Shown one piece after another: positions 6,672 through 12,222 of a DNA stretch of 14,689 nt. Position numbers and translations under genes: made by a program. The notes beneath the pieces are model-generated. The model was not told the DNA's origin. It was given only the letters and a program-made list of their open reading frames with translations, and did not search any database. This DNA comes from Tannerella sp. oral taxon 808 (GTDB lineage Bacteria > Bacteroidota > Bacteroidia > Bacteroidales > Tannerellaceae): contig MIQB01000053.1 of NCBI GenBank assembly GCA_002890585.1, positions 1-14,689 of the forward strand, in the 5' to 3' direction. Positions within the stretch are counted from its first letter, which is position 1. Each line of letters begins with the position of its first letter.

Positions 6672-7706
6672 ATGAACCTCTACCTCCCCACCGACTATCG
6701 CCCCACACTGCCCTCCGAGGGCATGGAGGACGCGATCAAGCTGCTTAAGCAAACCTTCCAAGCTGAGCTGGCCGAAGCCCTCAGCCTCCGGCGCGTCACG
6801 GCCCCCCTCTTCGTCTTCGCCGACTCCGGCCTCAACGACAACCTCAACGGCGTGGAGCGCCCCGTCTCCTTCCCCATCAAGGACATGGGCGACCGCCGCG
6901 CCGAAGTCGTCCACTCGTTAGCCAAATGGAAGCGCATGAAGCTAGCCGCCTACCGCATCCCGCCCGGCCACGGCCTCTACACCGACATGAACGCCATCCG
7001 CGCCGACGAAGAGCTTGACAACATCCACTCCCTCTACGTCGATCAGTGGGACTGGGAGCGCACCATCCGCCCGGAGGATCGCACCGTGGACTTCCTCTCC
7101 GGCATCGTCCGACGCATCTACGGCGCCCTGCTGGCCACCGAGGACGCAACGCACCGCGCCTTCCCGCACATCCGCCCCACGCTGCCCCGCGAGATCGCCT
7201 TCGTACACGCCGAAGAGCTTCGCGCCGAGTACCCCGACCTCAGCCCCAAGGAGCGCGAACGCGAGGCCGCCCGACGTTACGGAGCCGTCTTCATCCGCGG
7301 CATCGGCGGCTCCCTTGCCGACGGATCGCGTCACGACGGCCGCGCCCCCGACTACGACGACTGGTCCACGCCCACGCCCGACGGCCTCACAGGCCTCAAC
7401 GGCGATATCCTTGTCTGGAACACCGTACTCGACGCCCCCTTGGAACTCTCCTCGATGGGCATTCGCGTCGATCCCGAAGCGCTGCTCCGCCAGTTGGAGA
7501 TCACCGGTTGCATGGATCGCCTCGCCTTGCCCTTCCACCGTGCGCTCGCTGCCGGCGAGATGCCCCCGGCCGTGGGTGGCGGCATCGGACAATCCCGACT
7601 CTGCATGTACCTGCTGCGTTGCGCACACATCGGCGAAGTGCAAGCCGCGCTGTGGCCCGAAGAGATGGTCACGCGTTGCGCCGCGGCGGGCATCACATTG
7701 CGGTGA
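6672..7706 (+). CDS. asnA: Aspartate-ammonia ligase (asparagine synthetase A)
   Basis: This 344-residue cytosolic enzyme makes asparagine from aspartate, ATP and free ammonia (AMP-forming). It has the fold of class II aminoacyl-tRNA synthetases. Family signatures are clear: FADSGLNDNLNGVERPVSF (49-67), EVVHSLAKWKRMKL (78-91), YVDQWDWE (122-129), RGIGGSL then RAPDYDDW (209-231), LNGDILVWN (242-250), LELSSMGIRVD (257-267) and GGGIGQSRLCM (302-312). All regions are intact, with usual length. It has its own promoter (6636-6643), and nadE follows after 36 nt with no terminator, so the two are probably one operon. Both products would draw on ammonia (see nadE). Confidence 0.97.
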   Translation: MNLYLPTDYRPTLPSEGMEDAIKLLKQTFQAELAEALSLRRVTAPLFVFADSGLNDNLNGVERPVSFPIKDMGDRRAEVVHSLAKWKRMKLAAYRIPPGHGLYTDMNAIRADEELDNIHSLYVDQWDWERTIRPEDRTVDFLSGIVRRIYGALLATEDATHRAFPHIRPTLPREIAFVHAEELRAEYPDLSPKEREREAARRYGAVFIRGIGGSLADGSRHDGRAPDYDDWSTPTPDGLTGLNGDILVWNTVLDAPLELSSMGIRVDPEALLRQLEITGCMDRLALPFHRALAAGEMPPAVGGGIGQSRLCMYLLRCAHIGEVQAALWPEEMVTRCAAAGITLR

Positions 7707-7727
7707 TTCGTTTTTCGTTTTTCGATT
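7707..7727. repeat. Three 7-bp repeats directly after the asnA stop
   Basis: TTCGTTT, TTCGTTT and TTCGATT follow the asnA TGA (7704-7706) with no gap. They fill most of the 36-nt asnA-nadE spacer. Confidence 0.7.
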
Positions 7728-7742
7728 TTAGCTCATATAGAC

Positions 7743-9656
7743 ATGACACATGATTTCCTACGCGTTGCGGCCGGCGTGCCGCGACTCAAGCCGGCCGACT
7801 GCCGATACAACGTCGATCGCATCGAACGGATGATGATCCGGGCTGCCGCGCAAGGCGTCGACATCATCGCCTTCCCCCGCATGGCCATCACCGGCAGCAC
7901 CTGCGGCGATCTGTTCCTCAACAAACACCTGATCACCGAGTCGGTGCGAGGATTGGTCACGCTCGTTGACGACATGGGTGACCTGCCCATCGTCGGCATC
8001 GTCGGCATACTTCTTCCGGTAAACAACCGGCCGGTGGAGGTGGCCGCCGTCTTCCAATCCGGAGAAATCCTTGGCTTCGTGGCCGACGACACAAGCGATC
8101 CCGGCCTCCGATCGCAAGAGATGATTTTCGGCAAATGGGCCATTCCTGCCGCTCCCAACCTCATGTTCCGGAGCGACCTCACCACGTTCACCGTCACCTT
8201 TGGCGACGACCTCCTCCGCCCGATGTCCGTCAGTGGCCAGCGCGTCGCGGAGGGCGCCAACGTGCTCTTCCACCTCGACGCTATGCCTACGCAGGTCGGC
8301 CGACACGACGCCCTGCGCGACGCCATCCGCGTACACACCCGACGCTGCATCGCCGGCTGCGTCTACGTCTCGGCCGGGCATGGCGAATCCTCCACCGATC
8401 ACTTCTTCGACGGCGAAGCCTTCATCGCCGACCGCGGACGCATCTTGGCCGAGTCCACACCCTTCACCGACGACGAGCCGCTCATCATCAGCGAGATTGA
8501 TCTCGCTGCCTTGAATCACGATCGCCGTTGTCATCATGACTTTCACTTGGATTATGTCTCATGGGGAACAGCCCGGAATCCGATATGCGACATCAATCAT
8601 AAACTATTGCAGGACGACCGCCCGTTGCTGCGCCCTATCCATCCGCACCCCTTCGTCCCCGCCGACACGGCTGCACGCGATCGGCGCTGCGAGGAGACGT
8701 TCCGCATTCAGTCGCACGCGTTGGCCGAACGCCTCCGCCACATCGGCCTGCGGCGCGCCGTGATCGGCATCTCCGGCGGACTCGACTCCACGCTCGCGCT
8801 CATGGTCACCGTCGCCGCCTTCGACCTGCTCAAGCTCCCGCACGAAGGCATCATCGGCGTCACCATGCCCGGCTTTGGCACCTCCGATCGCACGCACGAC
8901 AACGCCTTGGCTCTGATGACGTCCGAGGGCATCACCCAGCGCGAGATCTCCATCCGCGCTGCCTGCGAACAGCACTTCCGCGACATCGGCCACGACGGTT
9001 CGCCCGACACGACTTACGAGAACGTCCAGGCGCGCGAACGCACACAGATCCTCATGGATCTGGCCAACATGGAGGGCGCCTTAGTGGTCGGCACGGGCGA
9101 CCTCTCCGAGCTGGCTCTCGGCTGGTGCACCTTCAACGGCGACCACATGTCGATGTACGGCGTCAACGCGGGCGTGCCCAAGACGCTCGTCGGCGCCGTC
9201 GTGCGTTGGTTGGCCCGTCGCACCAAGCGCCCCGAGACGCGCCGCGCCCTCTTGGACATCGCCGAGACGCCCATCAGCCCCGAGTTGCTCCCGCCCTCCC
9301 CCGACGGCTCACACACGCAGCAGACGGAGCACACGTTAGGCCCGTACGAGTTGCACGACTTCTTCCTCTACCGCTTCATGCGCTTTGGCGACGTCCCCGC
9401 GCGCCTGCTCTTCTTGGCCGAACAGGCCTTCGCCGGTCGCTACACCCGCGAGGAGTTGCTCAGCGTGCTGCGCACCTTCCTCCGCCGCTTCTTCGCCCAG
9501 CAATTCAAGCGCAACTGCATGCCCGACGGCCCCGCCATTGGCTCCATCAGCCTGTCTCCGCGCGGCGCCTGGCGGATGCCCTCCGACGCCTCCGCCGACC
9601 TTTGGCTGCGCGAGGTGGAGGAGCTGGTAAAACGGGAAACGAAAAGTGAAAAATGA
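7743..9656 (+). CDS. nadE: NAD synthetase with degenerate glutaminase domain
   Basis: The 637-residue two-domain protein has the length of glutamine-dependent NAD+ synthetases, which amidate nicotinic acid adenine dinucleotide with ATP. The C-terminal synthetase domain (about 315-625) looks intact: pyrophosphatase loop GISGGLDST (342-350), MPGFGTSDRT (375-384), QARERTQILMD (429-439), GTGDLSELALGW (450-461) and GDHMSMYGVNAGVPK (466-480). The N-terminal nitrilase-like domain (1-about 290) is recognisable, but its triad is gone. The usual FPEL glutamate is FPRM (R46). The PK-x-x-LP lysine is replaced (VADDT, about D115). The EICEDLW cysteine is TFGDDLL (G154). A stretch after residue 120 also seems shortened. 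I infer that it uses ammonia directly. It sits 36 nt behind asnA. The last residues (about KRETKSEK) are encoded by a 7-bp repeat. Confidence 0.95.
   Translation: MTHDFLRVAAGVPRLKPADCRYNVDRIERMMIRAAAQGVDIIAFPRMAITGSTCGDLFLNKHLITESVRGLVTLVDDMGDLPIVGIVGILLPVNNRPVEVAAVFQSGEILGFVADDTSDPGLRSQEMIFGKWAIPAAPNLMFRSDLTTFTVTFGDDLLRPMSVSGQRVAEGANVLFHLDAMPTQVGRHDALRDAIRVHTRRCIAGCVYVSAGHGESSTDHFFDGEAFIADRGRILAESTPFTDDEPLIISEIDLAALNHDRRCHHDFHLDYVSWGTARNPICDINHKLLQDDRPLLRPIHPHPFVPADTAARDRRCEETFRIQSHALAERLRHIGLRRAVIGISGGLDSTLALMVTVAAFDLLKLPHEGIIGVTMPGFGTSDRTHDNALALMTSEGITQREISIRAACEQHFRDIGHDGSPDTTYENVQARERTQILMDLANMEGALVVGTGDLSELALGWCTFNGDHMSMYGVNAGVPKTLVGAVVRWLARRTKRPETRRALLDIAETPISPELLPPSPDGSHTQQTEHTLGPYELHDFFLYRFMRFGDVPARLLFLAEQAFAGRYTREELLSVLRTFLRRFFAQQFKRNCMPDGPAIGSISLSPRGAWRMPSDASADLWLREVEELVKRETKSEK
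9627..9654. repeat. Four 7-bp repeats covering the nadE stop
   Basis: GTAAAAC, GGGAAAC, GAAAAGT and GAAAAAT are four degenerate heptamers that encode the last residues of NadE and supply the first base of its stop codon (TGA, 9654-9656). The lysine-rich tail (KRETKSEK) has no counterpart that I recall in typical NadE, which ends soon after the WL-x-E-x-EEL helix. Confidence 0.65.
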
Positions 9657-9660
9657 GGCG

Positions 9661-9679
9661 TGACCAACCTTTGTGGTCA
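9661..9679 (+). promoter_or_regulatory. Possible hicAB promoter/operator palindrome
   Basis: TGACCA-ACCTTTG-TGGTCA is a perfect 6-bp inverted repeat whose 7-nt centre contains AACCTTTG, one mismatch from the TAnnTTTG -7 box. It lies about 30 nt before the hicA ATG. A dyad overlapping the promoter is what an autoregulated toxin-antitoxin operon would carry, but the HicB here lacks an obvious DNA-binding domain, so the regulator is uncertain. No hairpin-plus-T terminator separates it from nadE. Confidence 0.45.
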
Positions 9680-9707
9680 ATTAAGAACAAGCTGAAAGCG
9701 GTTTATC

Positions 9708-9899
9708 ATGAAACGCGTGCTATTAGAGAAGAGACTGAGAGCCTTGGGGTGCACGTTCCACCGTAACGGAGCCAATCACGATATTTGGAATTACGAGAAC
9801 GGAAGAAAATTCCCCCTCCCGAGGCATGCTGACATTGATGAGCGATTATCTCGTTCCATCCTTTTCCGCGCCGGGCAAAACCGGAAGGAATCATTGTAG
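9708..9899 (+). CDS. hicA: HicA-like mRNA interferase toxin
   Basis: This 63-residue protein has the typical HicA size and pattern. It has a short N-terminal helix (LLEKRLRALGC), the double-stranded-RNA-binding-like core RNGANHDIWNY with the presumed catalytic H24, then PLPRHADIDERLSRSILFRAG (about 37-56), which matches the family P-x-H...E(I/L) segment. HicA toxins cleave mRNA independently of ribosomes and are held inactive by HicB. The gene order hicA-hicB with a 22-nt gap is standard. It starts 51 nt after nadE. Base composition is lower in GC than nadE, which fits an acquired module. There is no recognisable Shine-Dalgarno site. Confidence 0.85.
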   Translation: MKRVLLEKRLRALGCTFHRNGANHDIWNYENGRKFPLPRHADIDERLSRSILFRAGQNRKESL

Positions 9900-9921
9900 A
9901 ATTTCAATTGAAGAGACAAGT

Positions 9922-10203
9922 ATGAAAACGTTAGAAATGCAACCACTGAAGGTCGCCATCACCATCACCCGCAACGGCACGCAGGGCTACGTCTGCACCT
10001 GCGATTATCCCTTTGTTCATTTTGACCTCGGGGGCTGCGGCGCCACCGTGGACGAGGCCAAGCAGGATTGCTTCACCTTTTACGACGAGATGCGACGCGA
10101 ATACCCCGCCGATCGCCTCCCCGACCTCGAGGTGGAGTGGGTCTATGATCTGGCCCGCACCCGTAGCGATGCGGATCTTGTGGATGCGGCAGTGATGGCC
10201 TGA
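9922..10203 (+). CDS. hicB: HicB-like antitoxin, short form lacking a DNA-binding domain
   Basis: The 93-residue product shows the HicB N-terminal partial-RNase-H-like fold: a strand KVAITITRNGTQGYVCTC, then a DLGGCGATVDEAKQDCFTFYDEM segment (35-57) corresponding to the HicB G-x-T-xx-EA helix, and LPDLEVEWVYDLA (66-78). Bacteroidetes HicB proteins usually continue for 35-50 more residues as a helix-turn-helix; here the chain stops at residue 93, and I find no obvious remnant of that domain downstream. I chose ATG 9922, 22 nt after hicA, over an in-frame ATG at 9826 that would overlap hicA out of frame and add 32 unrelated residues. The partner is the HicA upstream, which it should bind and neutralise. 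Confidence 0.8.
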   Translation: MKTLEMQPLKVAITITRNGTQGYVCTCDYPFVHFDLGGCGATVDEAKQDCFTFYDEMRREYPADRLPDLEVEWVYDLARTRSDADLVDAAVMA

Positions 10204-10299
10204 CGGAAGGTCTCCCCGTACATTGTTTTTCGTCGAATACCACCCGTTTTCAGTCCCCTGATCCCTCGATCTCGGTAGGGCGAAAATGGTTTTTGAGCG

Positions 10300-10361
10300 G
10301 AATCCCGAGATACTCGTTTGTTACCATTTGGTTTCAGGCCAGTGTCTCGGGATTCTTTTTT
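10300..10361 (+). terminator. Intrinsic terminator downstream of hicAB
   Basis: Arms GAATCCCGAGATACT (10300-10314) and AGTGTCTCGGGATTC (10341-10355) form a 15-pair stem whose single non-Watson-Crick position is a U-G wobble in plus-strand RNA. A 26-nt loop separates them and six T residues follow (10356-10361). It lies about 100 nt after hicB. The stretch 10204-10299 before it holds nothing I recognise apart from a weak imperfect dyad around CCGTTTTC and GAAAATGG. Confidence 0.85.
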
Positions 10362-10365
10362 GATT

Positions 10366-10629
10366 CAAAATAGAATCAGGTTAGATGGCGTGCAATCTGA
10401 TATAATTCTAAATTGTTTTGAATCGGATTGCACACCATGCAACAAGAATCAAAATAGAATCATGTCAGATAGCATGCAATCTGATGGATTACCAAATTGT
10501 TTTTGATCGGATCGTACGCAAATTGATAGGATACAAAATAGAATTAGATTAGATGGCGTGCAATATGATATGATACAAAATTGTTTTAGATTAAATTGCA
10601 TGCTATTCGATGGAATATAAAATAGATCC
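10366..10629. repeat. AT-rich 84-bp tandem repeat built of 42-bp half-units
   Basis: CAAAATAGAAT-type unit starts occur at 10366, 10450 and 10534, with a partial copy at 10618 (TAAAATAGAT), an exact 84-bp period. Each 84-bp unit splits into two related 42-bp halves; in the third unit about 31 of 42 positions match between halves. The word GCGTGCAATCTGAT and a near reverse complement also recur within each unit, for example 10385-10401 against 10422-10438 (15 of 17 pairs), allowing a hairpin. Copies are diverged, so this is an old array. It is strikingly AT-rich beside its GC-rich neighbours. It starts 5 nt after the hicAB terminator and stops at the DUF6261 promoter. Confidence 0.9.
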
Positions 10630-10644
10630 TATACATATTTCACA

Positions 10645-10652
10645 TAACTTTG
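10645..10652 (+). promoter_or_regulatory. -7 box for the DUF6261-like gene
   Basis: TAACTTTG followed by C matches TAnnTTTG and ends 43 nt before the ATG at 10696. The last partial copy of the AT-rich repeat ends about 16 nt upstream, so the array borders or supplies the -33 region. Confidence 0.6.
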
Positions 10653-10695
10653 CCTGAAACAAAATGGAAAATAATCATTGCGTGCAACCAATAAC

Positions 10696-11463
10696 ATGAT
10701 ACAGAGAATAAAACAGATCGAAAGCATCTACATGGCGCGCATCCCGGGTGGGGCGCATTTCCTGTTCGTCAATAATGTGTGCGAGCGAGCCGAGGCCGAC
10801 GCGAAGGTCAAGGTCGGCGCCAAGGCCGAGCTCGAGGCGCTACGTGCAACGCGCGACGAGGAGGACGCCGCACTGGCGCTGTCGCGAAAAAGCCTCCTTT
10901 CGGACACCATCCGCGAGGCAGACAACCGCCGGGAACGGCTCTATGTCACGCTCCGCAACATCGTCAAGGCTTATCGCACCTACCCCGTCGAGGCCGAAGC
11001 TGCGGCGGCCCAGCGGCTCGTGCAACTACTCAAGGATTACGCCATCAACCCACGCATGCAGCGCGACGCCGAGACGGGACTCATGGTGCACCTCTTAGAT
11101 GATCTCGCCGGGCGATACGCCACAGACGTCGCCACGCTCCACATCGGGCCACTCGTCAAGGCACTCGCAGAGGTCAACGAGTTGCTCCGCGACACCACGG
11201 ACAGGCGGGCCAATGAGCGCTCGGCGCACGTGGCGGGTCGGTTGAAAAAGGCGCGGAAGGCAGCCGATAGGGCTTACCGCGCGTTCGTTCGCAAGGTCAA
11301 CGCCCTGGCCGTCGTCGGCGGCGCGGAGGATTACGCCGCGTTCATCGATTACGTCAACGTCGAGGTCGCCCACTACCGCCGTGAGGTGATCCCGCCGCGG
11401 AAGAGAAAGAACACGCCAGCCGAGGAATGCCCTGCGCCGCCGCCTCCGACCGTCGAGGCGTGA
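10696..11463 (+). CDS. DUF6261-like protein of unknown function
   Basis: The 255-residue protein resembles the Bacteroidales family DUF6261 in size and in its N-terminal pattern, IPGGAHFLFVNNVCERAEAD, compared with the L-x-NGxHF-x-F motif I recall for the family. No catalytic motif is apparent. The body is largely charged alpha-helix (Ala, Arg, Glu, Asp and Lys rich) with likely coiled coils at about 20-75 and 165-200, and the C-terminus is a basic then proline-rich tail (PPRKRKN, APPPPTVEA). There is no signal peptide or membrane helix. I prefer ATG 10696 to the in-frame TTG at 10678. It is a lone gene with its own -7 box, directly after the AT-rich repeat array. Whether the protein and the array are functionally linked is unknown. 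Confidence 0.72.
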   Translation: MIQRIKQIESIYMARIPGGAHFLFVNNVCERAEADAKVKVGAKAELEALRATRDEEDAALALSRKSLLSDTIREADNRRERLYVTLRNIVKAYRTYPVEAEAAAAQRLVQLLKDYAINPRMQRDAETGLMVHLLDDLAGRYATDVATLHIGPLVKALAEVNELLRDTTDRRANERSAHVAGRLKKARKAADRAYRAFVRKVNALAVVGGAEDYAAFIDYVNVEVAHYRREVIPPRKRKNTPAEECPAPPPPTVEA

Positions 11464-11556
11464 CGCGCCCCTTCGTCCGTGAACAAAACGCCCCCCAAAC
11501 GCCTTATTACCCTACTTCAAACTACGTATAATCATCTCTCAAAACCCCCATAGCAT

Positions 11557-12222
11557 ATGACAATGAACCAACCCATAGCCGCGCTCTTCGATTTGGACGG
11601 CGTGGTCTTCGACACCGAGCGGCAATACACCGTCTACTGGCAGCAAGTCGGGCAACGTTACCACCCGGCCATCACGGACTTTGCGCAGCGCATCAAAGGG
11701 CGCACGCTCGTGGAGATCTTTCAGGAATATTTCGACGGACAGCCCGAGGCGCAGGCCGAAATCAGCCGTGGGCTCGTCGATTTTGAGTCCCGTATGCACT
11801 ACGACTACCTCCCAGGCGTGGAAGCCTTCCTCGACGAGCTGCGTCGGAACAGGGTGCCGCGGGCTCTCGTGACCAGCTCGAACCGCGCCAAAATGGCGTG
11901 TGCCTACCGCGCACGGCCGGAACTCACGACGCACTTCGACGCCATCCTCGTGGCCGAAGATTTGGGTCGATCTAAGCCTTATCCCGACGGCTATCTGCGG
12001 GCGGCTGAACGCCTCGGCGTATCGCCCACACGCTGCGTCGTGTTCGAGGATTCGTTCAGCGGACTCGAGGCAGGCCGACGGGCCGGTGGGGCCGTGGTGG
12101 GATTGGCGACAACGAACCCAGCCGAGGCCATCGCCACACGCTGCGATCGGGTCATCCCCGACTTCCGCGCCTTCACCGTCGGCGATATGGTGTCACTCCT
12201 TCAAACAATAAACAGACGATGA
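11557..12222 (+). CDS. HAD superfamily phosphatase/phosphomutase
   Basis: This 221-residue subfamily IA HAD protein resembles beta-phosphoglucomutase-type enzymes. Motif I is FDLDGVVFDTE with nucleophile D12 and acid/base D14; a helical cap follows (about 20-85). Motif II is VTSSN (105-109), motif III K140 in GRSKPYPDGY, and motif IV FEDSFSG (163-169) with E164 and D165. All catalytic residues are present. The substrate cannot be read from sequence; sugar phosphates are typical. An alternative start is the ATG two codons downstream at 11563. The stop overlaps the next start in ATGA (12219-12222), so translation is probably coupled to the RelA/SpoT-family gene. The 93-nt gap upstream shows no clear -7 box or terminator. 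Confidence 0.92.
   Translation: MTMNQPIAALFDLDGVVFDTERQYTVYWQQVGQRYHPAITDFAQRIKGRTLVEIFQEYFDGQPEAQAEISRGLVDFESRMHYDYLPGVEAFLDELRRNRVPRALVTSSNRAKMACAYRARPELTTHFDAILVAEDLGRSKPYPDGYLRAAERLGVSPTRCVVFEDSFSGLEAGRRAGGAVVGLATTNPAEAIATRCDRVIPDFRAFTVGDMVSLLQTINRR

Noticed and set aside
9826..9921. Upstream in-frame start for hicB
   Set aside because: It would overlap hicA in another frame and add 32 residues unlike any HicB. ATG 9922 gives the usual 22-nt gap and a normal N-terminus.
10318..10506. 62-residue plus-strand ORF across the hicAB terminator and AT-rich repeat
   Set aside because: It starts inside the terminator loop and translates the 84-bp repeat (28 codons per unit), so its repeated peptide is a by-product. 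It stops within the second unit.
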